Part shown: piece after piece, positions 1-8,880 of the stretch | How positions within the stretch are numbered: the stretch's first letter is position 1 | Layout: each line of letters opens with the position of its first letter | Source of the DNA: Bacteroidales bacterium | GTDB lineage: Bacteria > Bacteroidota > Bacteroidia > Bacteroidales > WCHB1-69 | Assembly (NCBI GenBank): GCA_024686335.1 | Contig: JAILCI010000049.1 | Coordinates: 1 to 40,226 of the forward strand | Direction: 5' to 3' | DNA length: 40,226 bases | The notes under the pieces: model-generated | Database searches by the model: none | The model's input: the letters and a program-made list of their open reading frames with translations, nothing else | Told to the model about the DNA's origin: nothing | Position numbers and translations under genes: made by a program

Positions 1-76
1 GTATTTGTTAATTTCATTTATTGCTTTTACTTGGGCTTTTTTCAAATGATGGTTTTCTTCTTTCAAAATTAAACTT

Positions 77-476
77 GTGATAAAGAATATGATGATAATG
101 ACGAAGAAAAGGACGCCTTATGTGAATAAATTCTTCTCCCCCGACAACTTCGTGCAGGCGCCGGGGAGCACGCAGGGGTACAACCGCTACTCCTACTGCC
201 TGAACAACCCGTTGCGTTGGGTGGACCCGAGCGGGGAGCGGTACGCGGGAGCGGAACCGCCCAGGCTGCTGCATGAGTATATCCGCGAGGATATGTGGGA
301 TGGCGGCTATTTCAGCGACTATCTCTCCTTGGGACGTTGGTGCAAAATACGGTCTTGACATGACAATGACTTTGATAGGAACTTTCGGAGGCCCTATAGG
401 CTTTATTATCAGTACTGCATATTTTATTTTGGATATTTCAACGGATGGATTTGGAGGATTTGGGAAAATGTATTAG
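77..476 (+). pseudogene. RHS-repeat C-terminal tip, frameshifted fragment
   Basis: Residues encoded at about 113-240 carry the hallmark end of a Bacteroidales RHS core (FFSPDNFVQ, then NRYSYCLNNPL, then DPSGE), which normally precedes a variable toxin tip. The reading frame that starts at 77 stops at 358. The next frame, open to 476, continues with a hydrophobic glycine-rich tail (LIGTFGGPIGFIIS) of the kind that follows RHS cores in this phylum, so a frameshift near 320-340 is likely. The large upstream RHS shell is absent. Upstream sequence is AT-rich while the RHS part is GC-rich, so the fragment looks imported or left by recombination. The fragment recognition is firm. Whether the two frames were once one gene is inference. 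No catalytic toxin motif is visible in the tail. Confidence 0.7.
131..180 (+). repeat. 50-bp direct repeat, copy 1 (RHS core segment)
   Basis: This copy matches 1233-1282 in 49 of 50 positions; the single difference is C/G at the eighth base. It encodes FFSPDNFVQAPGSTQGY. The copies are 1102 bp apart in the same orientation, so they could recombine. Confidence 0.95.
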
Positions 477-478
477 TT

Positions 479-934
479 ATGAGAAAAGTGAACGAAAAAC
501 AAACATCATTTATAGGAAAAGTCATAAGCAGACTATACTTGTGGTATTCCTTTGAAACCACCTATATGCTTGGTCAGACAGAATCCACCCCTTTCGGTCT
601 CTTAATATTTCACTCATGGAGTCTCCTTCTAATATTATTTATGGTAATCTTCCCCTCTTTTGTGCGTGTCTGCTGGCATGATTTTATGATTATTTCCTTA
701 ACAAGTTGGATGATTTTTTCTTTTGTTCCAGCCATAGTTTTTAGGATTTATCAACCTTCACACAAAAAAATGAATATATTTTTAAGTTATGCAGGGCAGA
801 CATTCATTGATAGAATTGAAGTTTTAAAATCCAAAACTCATCCTATTTGTGTAATTATGATATGTATATCCCATATAGGAACTAAAATAGTATTGTTTTT
901 GTTGTCCTTTTTTGTGGCTTTAGGGATGATTTGA
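479..934 (+). CDS. Multi-pass membrane protein, possible immunity protein of the RHS tip
   Basis: This 151-residue protein has about three hydrophobic segments, near residues 38-62, 63-86 and 122-150, with a polar loop between the last two. Its start codon lies 2 bp after the stop codon of the RHS tip, the spacing usual for a polymorphic toxin and its cognate immunity gene. The coding sequence is AT-rich, unlike the RHS fragment and unlike tsaE downstream, which suggests acquired DNA. I do not recognise the family. The immunity role rests on position and membrane topology only. It could instead be an unrelated orphan gene kept by chance. Confidence 0.55.
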   Translation: MRKVNEKQTSFIGKVISRLYLWYSFETTYMLGQTESTPFGLLIFHSWSLLLILFMVIFPSFVRVCWHDFMIISLTSWMIFSFVPAIVFRIYQPSHKKMNIFLSYAGQTFIDRIEVLKSKTHPICVIMICISHIGTKIVLFLLSFFVALGMI

Positions 935-1022
935 ATACAATATCAATAATAGCAATTGCTTTTATTTTCTTGAATTATTTTAAGATTGTAGATTAATATA
1001 TGCATTTGTTTAAGACAGAGGA

Positions 1023-1337
1023 ATGGAGACAATAAAAAATAATAGATTCACATATTTTGGATCAACTAAGAACTGTTATTGCGATGCCGACTGGACGGTG
1101 TTTGCCGACACGGTCCTGGCCGACACCTCTCGCCACTTCCGCCTGGAGCGGGGCTTTACAGGGCATGAGCATTACACAGAGTTGAAGATAATAAACATGA
1201 ACGGACGTTTGTACGACCCGGTCATCGCCCGCTTCTTCTCGCCCGACAACTTCGTGCAGGCGCCGGGGAGCACGCAGGGGTATGTCCAAAGGGCTATAAC
1301 GTTTATTTCATTATTTTTTATACATTTGCATCCGTAA
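1023..1337 (+). pseudogene. RHS core fragment, truncated at both ends
   Basis: Only about 1080-1282 is RHS-like. It encodes RGFTGHEHYTEL, then INMNGRLYDPV, then FFSPDNFVQ, the classic RHS-associated core. The RHS match stops just after QGY, exactly where the first fragment continues with NRYSYCLNNP. The first 19 codons and the last 18 are AT-rich and unrelated to RHS. The piece therefore holds the part of the core that the fragment at 77-476 lacks. It is unlikely to make a functional protein as it stands. Confidence 0.75.
1233..1282 (+). repeat. 50-bp direct repeat, copy 2 (RHS core segment)
   Basis: This is the partner of 131-180. RHS homology continues upstream of this copy and downstream of the other, so the two fragments are a circularly permuted RHS core joined through this segment. 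Confidence 0.95.
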
Positions 1338-1356
1338 AAGCGACTTCACTAACACT

Positions 1357-1767
1357 ATGGAACTCATCGCAACAGAACAGGACCTCGGGAGGGTGGCGCG
1401 TGCCATCATGGAACACTACCCGCAAGAACGCGTCTTCGGCTTCCATGGCGAGATGGGCGCCGGCAAGACTACGCTCATCAAGGCATGGTGCCAGCAACTC
1501 GGCGTGCAGGACAACACCTCTTCCCCTACCTTCGCCATCGTCAACGAGTACTGGACCGACCATGGCGAGCCCGTCTATCATTTCGACTTCTATCGTATCG
1601 ACGAACCCCGGGAGGCTACCAACATCGGCTTCGAGGAATACCTCGCCAGCGGCTGCTATTGCTTCATCGAGTGGACCGAAAAGGTGGAGAGCATCCTCCA
1701 GGGCGACTATGTGCCCGTGACCATCCAGCGCACCGATGACGGCACTACGCGCCGTTTCATCTTCTAA
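1357..1767 (+). CDS. tsaE: tRNA threonylcarbamoyladenosine biosynthesis ATPase TsaE
   Basis: TsaE is the small P-loop ATPase that works with TsaB and TsaD to transfer threonylcarbamoyl to A37 of ANN-decoding tRNAs in the cytoplasm. The 136-residue length is normal for the family. The Walker A motif GEMGAGKTT is near residues 30-38. The family signatures SPTF (residues 55-58), YHFDFYR and FIEW follow in the right order. The start at 1357 follows an AT-rich leader and places the P-loop at the usual distance. An alanine-dehydrogenase-like gene starts 11 bp after its stop, so the two are probably co-transcribed; in many Bacteroidota tsaE stands next to an alanine dehydrogenase gene. Confidence 0.95.
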   Translation: MELIATEQDLGRVARAIMEHYPQERVFGFHGEMGAGKTTLIKAWCQQLGVQDNTSSPTFAIVNEYWTDHGEPVYHFDFYRIDEPREATNIGFEEYLASGCYCFIEWTEKVESILQGDYVPVTIQRTDDGTTRRFIF

Positions 1768-1778
1768 ACGCCCCTGTC

Positions 1779-2492
1779 ATGAAAGATTTAGTCCTGATCA
1801 CCGAAACCCCGACCCCCGATGTGGCAGAGTACCCCCTCAAGGTGGAGCATCCCATGCCCAAGACTACGTTGGCCTTGGTGAAGGATGACGATCCTCAGGC
1901 TTCCTACAGCATTCTGCCTCCGGAGTCGGTGCAGACACTGGTGGAGAACCATGTCATCGTCTATATGCAGCACGGCTTCGGTACCCACGCCCACTTCACA
2001 GACGAGGAATATGCCGAGGCGGGTGCCGTTTTTGAAGATGACTTCACCGTGCTGGCTTCCCTGGCCAAGGTGCTTGTCAAACAGACGGACTTCACCGAGG
2101 AGGAACTGGAGAAAATAAAGCCCGAACAGATCCTCTTCTCTTCACAAAATCTCTCCACGCTCTCTGAAAAATCCCTCCAGCTGCTTCTCGAGAAAAAGGC
2201 CGCCGCTTTTGCCTGGGATCTGCTCCATGACGACGAGCAAGGGTATATCGTAGACAAGATATTCTCCGATCAGATCTCTAACTTCGGCATCACCTTGGCG
2301 CTCTCTAACCTGCTGCTGCCCTTGTTGTTGGATCTGCTTATCCATCCCAAGATACGCTATGCCCTCCAGAAAAACCCCCAGCTGATGCAGTGCGTCTATT
2401 GCTACGACGGGACCGTGTGCCACCAGCCCCTCGCCGACCGCTTCCAGCTCCCCTGGAAGGATATCATCACTCTCTGCTGGGATTTGAATTAG
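1779..2492 (+). CDS. Alanine dehydrogenase-like protein lacking the NAD-binding Rossmann domain
   Basis: The 237 residues resemble the N-terminal part of alanine dehydrogenase/transhydrogenase (PNT-N). Residues about 45-85 carry a pattern like LPPESVQTLVENH followed by G-FGTHAHFTDEEYAEAGA. Residues about 172-235 resemble the family's C-terminal segment (ALSNLLLPLLLDL, then VYCYDGTVCHQPLADRF and the final LPWKDIITL). The roughly 140-residue Rossmann domain with its GxGxxG motif, which should lie between them, is absent, and the protein is about 60 percent of normal length. The frame is uninterrupted, so this is a clean internal loss and not a recent break. Without the cofactor domain it should not be an active dehydrogenase. 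A structural or ligand-binding role is possible but not shown. Confidence 0.65.
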   Translation: MKDLVLITETPTPDVAEYPLKVEHPMPKTTLALVKDDDPQASYSILPPESVQTLVENHVIVYMQHGFGTHAHFTDEEYAEAGAVFEDDFTVLASLAKVLVKQTDFTEEELEKIKPEQILFSSQNLSTLSEKSLQLLLEKKAAAFAWDLLHDDEQGYIVDKIFSDQISNFGITLALSNLLLPLLLDLLIHPKIRYALQKNPQLMQCVYCYDGTVCHQPLADRFQLPWKDIITLCWDLN

Positions 2493-2589
2493 AGCTTTCA
2501 GTCCATCAGACTGACATTTTGTCATATTTTTCCTTTTGGCAAAGTCATTGCTATAATAATGATGTTTTTTTAAGAAAGGAAATAATGAT

Positions 2590-5190
2590 ATGAATCCAAA
2601 TAACTTAACAATCAAAACCCAAGAAGTGATTTCCAACGCGCAGATGATTGCGATGCGGAATCAGAACCAGCAGATAGATAATCTGCATATATTGAAATCT
2701 ATGTTGGATATGGACGACAATGTCGTCCCGTTCCTGATGCGTAAACAGGAGTGCAACCCCAAGGTTGTAGCAGCCGTAGTGGACAAGGAGGTGGCCCGTC
2801 TGCCCAAAGTCTCCGGCGGCGAGTTCTACCTCGGTGGCGGTGTCCAGCAGGCGTTGCAGAAGGCCATCATCTTCTGTCAGGACTCCGGCGATGAGTTCGT
2901 CTCCCTCGAGCACCTGCTCTATGGTTTGCTTATGGCAGGTGACCGGGTCTCCCAGATCCTGAAGGATGCCGGCATGACCGAGAAAGGCCTCAAGAGTGCC
3001 ATCGAAGAACTGCACAAGGGCAATAAGGTCAACAGCGCCAATAACGAGGAGACCTATAATGCCTTGAACAAGTACGCCCGTAACCTCAACGATATGGCCC
3101 GCAACGGCAAGCTCGACCCTGTTATCGGCCGTGACGAGGAAATCCGCCGTGTGTTGCAGATTCTCTCCCGTCGTACCAAGAACAACCCCATCCTTATCGG
3201 CGAGGCCGGTGTCGGCAAGACCGCCATCGCAGAGGGACTGGCCCAGCGTTTAGTGAGTGGCGACATCCCCGAGAACCTGAAGACCAAACGGCTCTTCTCC
3301 CTCGACATGGGTGCACTGATTGCCGGTGCCAAGTATAAGGGCGAGTTCGAGGAGCGACTAAAGAGCGTCATCAACGAGGTCATCGCCTCCAACGGCGAGA
3401 TCATCCTCTTCATCGACGAGATCCACACGCTGGTGGGGGCCGGCGCCTCCGGTGACGGCGCTATGGATGCCGCCAACATCCTGAAGCCCGCCCTCGCGCG
3501 TGGCGAGCTGCGCTCTATCGGCGCCACGACTCTCGATGAGTACCAGAAATATTTTGAGAAAGACAAGGCCTTGGAGCGTCGTTTCCAGCCTGTCCGTATC
3601 GAGGAGCCAGATAAATACAACGCTATCTCTATTCTGCGTGGCTTGAAGGAACGCTACGAGAATCACCATAAAGTCAAAATCCTCGATGAGGCTATCATCG
3701 CCGCCGTGGAGCTGTCACAGCGCTATATCGGCGACCGATATCTGCCCGACAAGGCTATCGACCTTATCGATGAGGCCGCAGCCAAGTTGAAGCTGGAGAT
3801 CAACTCCGTGCCAGAGGAGCTGGACGATGTGGAACATAAGATCAGCCAGCTCGAAATTGAGCGTGAGGCCATCAAGCGCGAGAATCCGAAAGATCCTAAA
3901 GTGACGGCACTCAGCAAGTCCATATCCGAGTTGCAGGAAAAACGCAATAGCATCTCTACCAAGTGGCGCAGCGAGAAGGAGATTATGGATAAGATCCAAC
4001 ACTGCAAGGACGAGATCGAGGCCTATAAACTGGAGGCTCAGAATGAGGAGCGTCAGGGCAACTACGGTCGTGTGGCAGAGCTGCGTTATGGTCTGATCAA
4101 GAACGATGAGGATATGATCCAAAAGCTGCAAGGCGAGTTGGAAGCTCTGCAAGGAGATAATGCCATGATTGACGAGAAGGTCGGCGCTGACGACATCGCT
4201 GAGGTGGTGGCTCGTTGGACCGGTATCCCCGTGAGCAAGATGATGCAGAGCGAGAAGTCTAAGCTGCTGCACCTCGAAGAGGAACTGCATAAGAGAGTGG
4301 TGGGTCAGGATGAGGCTATCACAGCCGTCTCCGATGCTATCCGTCGTAGCCGTGCCGGCCTCCAAGATGTGAAGAGACCTATCGGCTCCTTTATCTTCAT
4401 GGGCACCACTGGTGTCGGCAAGACCGAGCTGGCAAAGACACTCGCCGAATATCTGTTCAACACCGAGGATGCCATCATCCGTTTCGATATGAGCGAGTTC
4501 CAGGAGCCGCACTCCGTCTCCCGTCTCATCGGTTCGCCTCCAGGCTATGTGGGCTACGATGAGGGTGGCCAGCTGACCGAGAAGGTGCGTCGTAAACCCT
4601 ATTCCGTCATCCTTTTCGATGAAATCGAGAAGGCTCACCCGGACGTCTTCAACGTGCTGCTGCAGGTGCTCGATGACGGCCGTCTGACCGACAATAAGGG
4701 TAGGGTAGCCGACTTCAAGAACACTATCATCATCATGACCTCCAACCTGGGTTCCAATATTATCCAGGACAACTACTCCGACCGTGCCAACCTGACCGAC
4801 GAAGAGGTCTTCGAGCGCACCAAGGCGGAGGTCACCGACCTGCTGAAGAAGTCGCTGAAGCCTGAGTTCCTCAACCGTATCGACGAGATTGTGATGTTCC
4901 AGCCGCTGTCCCGCAAAGAGATTAAGGAGATTATCAATCTTCAAATCAATCAGTTGGGCGAAATGCTGTCACAACGTAATATCAAGGTCGAGTTCAGTAG
5001 CTACGCTATGGAGCTCTTGTCGAATCTCGGCTACGATCCGCTCTACGGTGCCCGTCCGCTGAAGCGTGTCATCCAGAAATATATTCTGAATGAGCTCTCC
5101 AAGATTATCCTTGCCGAGGATGTGCAACCCGGCAGTGTCATCATGGTTGATTCCGTAGAAGATGGCAAGTTCGTCTTCTATCAGAAATAA
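2590..5190 (+). CDS. clpB: ATP-dependent disaggregase ClpB
   Basis: ClpB is a hexameric AAA+ machine that, with DnaK, extracts polypeptides from aggregates in the cytoplasm. The 866 residues show the expected order: N-terminal Clp-N repeats (about 1-145), AAA1 with Walker [10 protein letters not shown] near 204 and Walker [10 protein letters not shown], a long coiled-coil middle domain (about 400-530) that separates ClpB from ClpA and ClpC, and AAA2 with Walker [10 protein letters not shown] near 605, the SPPGYVGY pore-loop segment, and sensor and arginine-finger motifs, ending in the D2-small domain. The start at 2590 follows an A-rich leader. htpG follows, forming a heat-shock gene pair separated by a terminator. 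No key residue appears to be missing. Confidence 0.98.
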   Translation: MNPNNLTIKTQEVISNAQMIAMRNQNQQIDNLHILKSMLDMDDNVVPFLMRKQECNPKVVAAVVDKEVARLPKVSGGEFYLGGGVQQALQKAIIFCQDSGDEFVSLEHLLYGLLMAGDRVSQILKDAGMTEKGLKSAIEELHKGNKVNSANNEETYNALNKYARNLNDMARNGKLDPVIGRDEEIRRVLQILSRRTKNNPILIGEAGVGKTAIAEGLAQRLVSGDIPENLKTKRLFSLDMGALIAGAKYKGEFEERLKSVINEVIASNGEIILFIDEIHTLVGAGASGDGAMDAANILKPALARGELRSIGATTLDEYQKYFEKDKALERRFQPVRIEEPDKYNAISILRGLKERYENHHKVKILDEAIIAAVELSQRYIGDRYLPDKAIDLIDEAAAKLKLEINSVPEELDDVEHKISQLEIEREAIKRENPKDPKVTALSKSISELQEKRNSISTKWRSEKEIMDKIQHCKDEIEAYKLEAQNEERQGNYGRVAELRYGLIKNDEDMIQKLQGELEALQGDNAMIDEKVGADDIAEVVARWTGIPVSKMMQSEKSKLLHLEEELHKRVVGQDEAITAVSDAIRRSRAGLQDVKRPIGSFIFMGTTGVGKTELAKTLAEYLFNTEDAIIRFDMSEFQEPHSVSRLIGSPPGYVGYDEGGQLTEKVRRKPYSVILFDEIEKAHPDVFNVLLQVLDDGRLTDNKGRVADFKNTIIIMTSNLGSNIIQDNYSDRANLTDEEVFERTKAEVTDLLKKSLKPEFLNRIDEIVMFQPLSRKEIKEIINLQINQLGEMLSQRNIKVEFSSYAMELLSNLGYDPLYGARPLKRVIQKYILNELSKIILAEDVQPGSVIMVDSVEDGKFVFYQK

Positions 5191-5197
5191 AGTCAGA

Positions 5198-5227
5198 ACA
5201 GGGGTGCATTATGCATCCCTGTCTTTT
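5198..5227 (+). terminator. Rho-independent terminator after clpB
   Basis: An inverted repeat of about 12 bp (ACAGGGGTGCAT against ATGCATCCCTGT, one G-T wobble) is followed directly by a short T run. It ends clpB transcription, so htpG probably has its own promoter. Confidence 0.8.
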
Positions 5228-5285
5228 TGGCACAAACTTTGTAATATCAATTAGCGTTTTTTAGAAATTTATACAATAATATATT

Positions 5286-7202
5286 ATGCAAACAGGTAAA
5301 ATTAATGTACAGACCGAGAATATCTTCCCGGTAATCAAGAAGTTCTTATACTCAGATCATGAAATTTTCCTCCGTGAGCTGGTCTCCAACGCAGTGGATG
5401 CAACCCAGAAACTGAAGACCCTCTCCACTCGTGGCGACTTTGCCGGCGAGCTGGGCGACCTGACCATTCAGGTGAAGGTCAACAAAGAGGACAAGACCAT
5501 CAGAGTCATCGACCGTGGTATCGGCATGACCGCTGAGGAGGTGGACAAATATATCAACCAAATTGCTTTCTCCGGCGCGGAAGATTTCCTCGCCAAATAC
5601 AAAGGCAACGACGCCGCCAACATCATCGGCCATTTCGGACTGGGATTCTACTCCTCCTTCATGGTTGCTGACGTGGTCGACATCATCACAAAATCCTATA
5701 AAGATGACGCCAAGGCTGTGAAATGGAGCTGCGACGGCTCTCCTGAGTTTACGTTGGAAGAGACCGACAAGGAAGACCGTGGTACTGAGATTGTGCTTCA
5801 CGTGGCTGACGACGTCCAGGAGTTCCTCGACGAACAGAAGATTGTCGGACTGCTGAACAAATACTGCCGCTTCCTGCCCATCCCGATTCAGTGTGGTACC
5901 AAGACCGAATGGGTGAAACCGGAAAAGACGGAAGAGACCAAAGAGGGCGAGGATGGCGAGAAGAAAGAGGAACCCAAGGAGGAAGCCATCCAAGTGCCTC
6001 GTATCATCAATGACACTGAACCAATCTGGCAGAAATCACCCTCTTCTCTGAAAGATGAGGACTATAAGAGTTTCTACCACAAACTCTACCCGATGAATAT
6101 GGAGGAACCCATGTTCCAGATCCATCTGAATGTGGACTATCCCTTCAACTTGACGGGCGTGCTCTACTTCCCGAAGGTGAAGAATCAGCTTGACCTCAAG
6201 AAGAACCGTGTGCAACTCTATTGTAACCAGGTCTTTATCACCGATGAACTGGACGGCGTGATCCCTGAGTTCATGACGCTGTTGCATGGCGTGATCGACT
6301 CCCCCGACATCCCGTTGAATGTCTCCCGTTCCTATTTGCAGTCTGATGCCAATGTGAAGAAGATCTCCACCTACATCAGCAAGAAAGTTGCCGAGAAGTT
6401 GGAGAGCATGTTCAAGGAGAACCGCGAGGACTTTGAGAAGAAATGGGACGAGCTGAAGGTCTTCCTGGAGTACGGTTCCCTGACAGACGAGAAGTTCTTC
6501 GAGAAGATTCAGAGCTTCTACTTGTTGAAGAACACAGAAGGCAAATACTACACCATTGAGGAGTATCGTAACATGGTAACAGCCTTGCAGACAGACAAAA
6601 ACGAGAATGTTATCTTCCTATATGCTGCCAATGTGGACGAACAGCATCTCTACATTCAGGCAGCCAAAGAGCACGGTTACGACGTGCTGCTCATGGACGG
6701 TTTCCTGGATACTCACTTCATCAACATGCTGGAACAGAAGCTGGAGAAGACCCGCTTCACCCGCGTGGATGCCGACATCGTTGAGAAGTTGATTGAGAAG
6801 AACGACGAAGAGGCTGTCTCCAAGCTCTCTGAAGATCAGAAGAAGAGCTTGAAGGAGTACTTCGATAAGAATATTGATACTCAGAAGTTCACAGTCATGG
6901 TGGACTCCATGAGCGAGACTGACATGCCCGTGATGATCACGCAGAACGAGTTCATGCGTCGTTTCAAAGATATGGAGAAGGTCTCCGGACAGCAGAGCTT
7001 CTACGGTGGTTTCGAGCACTACAACTTGGTGGTGAACGGCAACCATCCGCTGGCCAACAGACTCTTGGAGGAGAGTGACGAGGCTAAACGTAACACTCTG
7101 ATCCAGCAGTTGGTAGATCTTGCCCTGCTCTCCCAGAACATTCTGACTGGCGAGAAGCTGAGCAACTTCGTGAAGAGGAGCTTTGATTTGATCAATCAGT
7201 AG
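5286..7202 (+). CDS. htpG: Molecular chaperone HtpG (bacterial Hsp90)
   Basis: HtpG is a homodimeric ATP-driven chaperone for late folding of client proteins in the cytoplasm. The 638 residues are normal for the family. The N-terminal GHKL ATPase domain shows ELVSNAVDA (nucleotide-binding Asn and Asp), DRGIGMT, and GHFGLGFYS (the ATP lid). A charged linker rich in E and K near residues 215-235 separates it from the middle domain, where VSRSYLQ carries the conserved catalytic-loop Arg. The C-terminal dimerisation region ends with LSNFVKRSFDLI. The start at 5286 is the only ATG that keeps the N-terminal strand, TGKINVQTEN. The gene stands alone behind the clpB terminator. Confidence 0.98.
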   Translation: MQTGKINVQTENIFPVIKKFLYSDHEIFLRELVSNAVDATQKLKTLSTRGDFAGELGDLTIQVKVNKEDKTIRVIDRGIGMTAEEVDKYINQIAFSGAEDFLAKYKGNDAANIIGHFGLGFYSSFMVADVVDIITKSYKDDAKAVKWSCDGSPEFTLEETDKEDRGTEIVLHVADDVQEFLDEQKIVGLLNKYCRFLPIPIQCGTKTEWVKPEKTEETKEGEDGEKKEEPKEEAIQVPRIINDTEPIWQKSPSSLKDEDYKSFYHKLYPMNMEEPMFQIHLNVDYPFNLTGVLYFPKVKNQLDLKKNRVQLYCNQVFITDELDGVIPEFMTLLHGVIDSPDIPLNVSRSYLQSDANVKKISTYISKKVAEKLESMFKENREDFEKKWDELKVFLEYGSLTDEKFFEKIQSFYLLKNTEGKYYTIEEYRNMVTALQTDKNENVIFLYAANVDEQHLYIQAAKEHGYDVLLMDGFLDTHFINMLEQKLEKTRFTRVDADIVEKLIEKNDEEAVSKLSEDQKKSLKEYFDKNIDTQKFTVMVDSMSETDMPVMITQNEFMRRFKDMEKVSGQQSFYGGFEHYNLVVNGNHPLANRLLEESDEAKRNTLIQQLVDLALLSQNILTGEKLSNFVKRSFDLINQ

Positions 7203-7258
7203 ATTTTTTAATTGAAAATTGAAAATTAAAAATTGAAAATTTTTTGATTAACGGCAGC

Positions 7259-7675
7259 CCCTTGTAGGGTCGATGCGTGCATCGACCATCAATTGCGTGC
7301 ATCGACCATCAATTGATAATTGAAAATTCTGAATTGAGGACGTACAATGTAGAGACGTTCCATGGAACGTCTCCCTAGAGAATGTGAGGAGTTGGAGGGG
7401 CGACCTTCTGGCTCCTCTTTTTTGATTATGCCCATCCCTTGTAGGGTCGATGCGTGCATCGACCATCAATTGCGTGCATCGACCATCAATTGATAATTGA
7501 AAATTCTGAATTGAGGACGTACAATGTAGAGACGTTCCATGGAACGTCTCCCTAGAGAATGCGAGGAGTTGGAGGGGCGACCTTCTGGCTCCTCTTTTTT
7601 TGATTAACGGCCGTCCCTTGTAGGGTCGATGCGTGCATCGACCATCAATTGCGTGCATCGACCATCAATTGAAAA
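7259..7675 (+). repeat. Tandem palindromic intergenic repeats (about 177-bp unit, 2.3 copies)
   Basis: Three copies begin at 7259, 7436 and 7615; the third stops after about 60 bp. Each full unit holds a CCCTTGTAGGGTCGATGC start, two overlapping GTCGATGC/GCATCGAC hairpins separated by CATCAATTG, a perfect 22-bp palindrome (GAGACG-N10-CGTCTC, at 7352-7373 and 7529-7550), and a GGAGGGGCGACC segment ending in a T run. Several AATTGAAAATT direct repeats lie before it at 7210-7245. The two full copies are almost identical, so the duplication is recent. The open frame across it on the minus strand is a product of the repeat and not a gene. Between 7676 and 7857 I see only AT-rich DNA. Confidence 0.9.
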
Positions 7676-7857
7676 TTATTGACACGGTTGAATTCATGCC
7701 ACCGTTACATCGCATTTTTTTTGGTAATTTTTTGCATTCATCGCGCCGTTGATTAGCGATTTAGGTGTTGGTTTGCACATCCGTTTGTTGATGGCATTTT
7801 TCGTAACATATTGATAATCAATAATCATATATTCTAAAATAAAAGAAAGAGAGGGTG

Positions 7858-7887
7858 TTGTGTGGAAAGAAAAAAAATGTATTTTTG
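7858..7887 (+). promoter_or_regulatory. Predicted sigma-A promoter for the rplM operon
   Basis: TTG at 7858-7860 and TATTTTTG at 7880-7887 are separated by 19 bp, which matches the Bacteroidota -33/-7 consensus TTTG-N19-TAnnTTTG. Start of rplM is about 110 bp downstream, leaving a leader of roughly 100 nt. Confidence 0.65.
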
Positions 7888-7997
7888 CACGCTTAAAAAT
7901 AGAACCGATTATTGTCCTTAATGTTAGCTAAAGGAATTAATTAAAAACTCGGGGAATGTGGGTGAAGACATTTCCCAACAAAAAGAAAAAGTAAACA

Positions 7998-8459
7998 ATG
8001 GATGCTGTAAGTTACAAAACAATTTCGGCGAACAAAGACATCGTCAAAAAAGAATGGCTCGTAATTGATGCACAGGAATTGGTTGTCGGCCGCTTGGCAA
8101 CAACGGTTGCACGCCTTCTTAAAGGAAAACACAAACCTTACTACACACCTTCTTATTTCTGTGGTGATGAAGTGGTTATTATCAATGCTGAGAAAGTGAA
8201 ATTCACGGGCAACAAGTGGACGGACAAAGAGTACGTTCATCACACCACTTATCCTGGTGGTCAGCGTTTCGCTACCCCGAAGGATTTCATGCGCAAATAT
8301 CCGGAGCGCATCATCGAGCACGCTGTTAAGGGCATGCTGCCGAAGAACAAACTCGGTGCTGAGTTGTTCCGTCACCTGCACGTTTATGTAGGTCCGAACC
8401 ACAAACACGAGAACCAAGATCCCAAACCCAGATTAATTAACATTAACGATATCAAATAA
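7998..8459 (+). CDS. rplM: 50S ribosomal protein L13
   Basis: L13 is an early-assembly protein of the large subunit that binds 23S rRNA. The 153 residues contain the family core: VIDAQELVVGRLATTVARLL, KHKPYYTP, GDEVVIINAEKVKFTGNKWTDK (stated here as separate blocks), the YPGG motif and the signature block KGMLPKNKLG. Length is normal for Bacteroidota L13. It is first in the order rplM-rpsI-rpsB-tsf, and rpsI starts 2 bp after its stop, so the two are translationally close. Confidence 0.98.
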   Translation: MDAVSYKTISANKDIVKKEWLVIDAQELVVGRLATTVARLLKGKHKPYYTPSYFCGDEVVIINAEKVKFTGNKWTDKEYVHHTTYPGGQRFATPKDFMRKYPERIIEHAVKGMLPKNKLGAELFRHLHVYVGPNHKHENQDPKPRLININDIK

Positions 8460-8461
8460 CA

Positions 8462-8848
8462 ATGGAAATAATCAATACATTAGGCAGAAGAAAAACCGCA
8501 GTTGCCCGTCTTTACATGCAGGCAGGTACCGGTAAGATCGTTGTTAACAATCGCGATTATAAAGAGTATTTCAGCGTGCCTACTTTGCAATATAAGGTAG
8601 AACAACCCTTCATGGTAGCTCAATTGACTGGTCAATATGACGTCAAGGCTAACCTTGACGGTGGTGGTGTTACCGGCCAGGCTGAGGCTCTCCGTATGGC
8701 TATTGCTAAAGCGTTAGTTGAGATTAACCCTGAACTCCGTCCGGCTTTGAAGTCTCAAGGATTCCTCCGTCGTGACCCGCGTATGGTCGAGCGTAAGAAA
8801 CCTGGTCAACCCAAGGCTCGTAAGAGATTCCAATTCAGCAAACGTTAG
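8462..8848 (+). CDS. rpsI: 30S ribosomal protein S9
   Basis: S9 belongs to the small-subunit head, and its C-terminal tail reaches the P-site tRNA. The 128 residues begin with the typical LGRRKTAVARLYM block and have GGGVTGQAEALRMAIAKAL in the middle. They end with the basic tail LRRDPRMVERKKPGQPKARK and then FQFSKR; the terminal K-R pair contacts tRNA. The gene follows rplM by 2 bp, the standard pairing in bacteria. Confidence 0.98.
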   Translation: MEIINTLGRRKTAVARLYMQAGTGKIVVNNRDYKEYFSVPTLQYKVEQPFMVAQLTGQYDVKANLDGGGVTGQAEALRMAIAKALVEINPELRPALKSQGFLRRDPRMVERKKPGQPKARKRFQFSKR

Positions 8849-8880
8849 TATTCGGAATACAATTCACTGTTTAGTATCGA

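Noticed and set aside
3715-4944. Minus-strand frame of 409 codons over clpB
   Set aside because: clpB is certain and codon-biased; the opposite frame is leucine-rich and lacks any domain.
7248-7658. Minus-strand frame of 136 codons in the intergenic repeats
   Set aside because: Its sequence is itself repeated because the DNA repeats; it would consist of the palindromes only.
7259-7675. CRISPR array
   Set aside because: The repeat unit is 177 bp and adjacent copies are almost identical throughout. There are no unique spacers and no cas genes.
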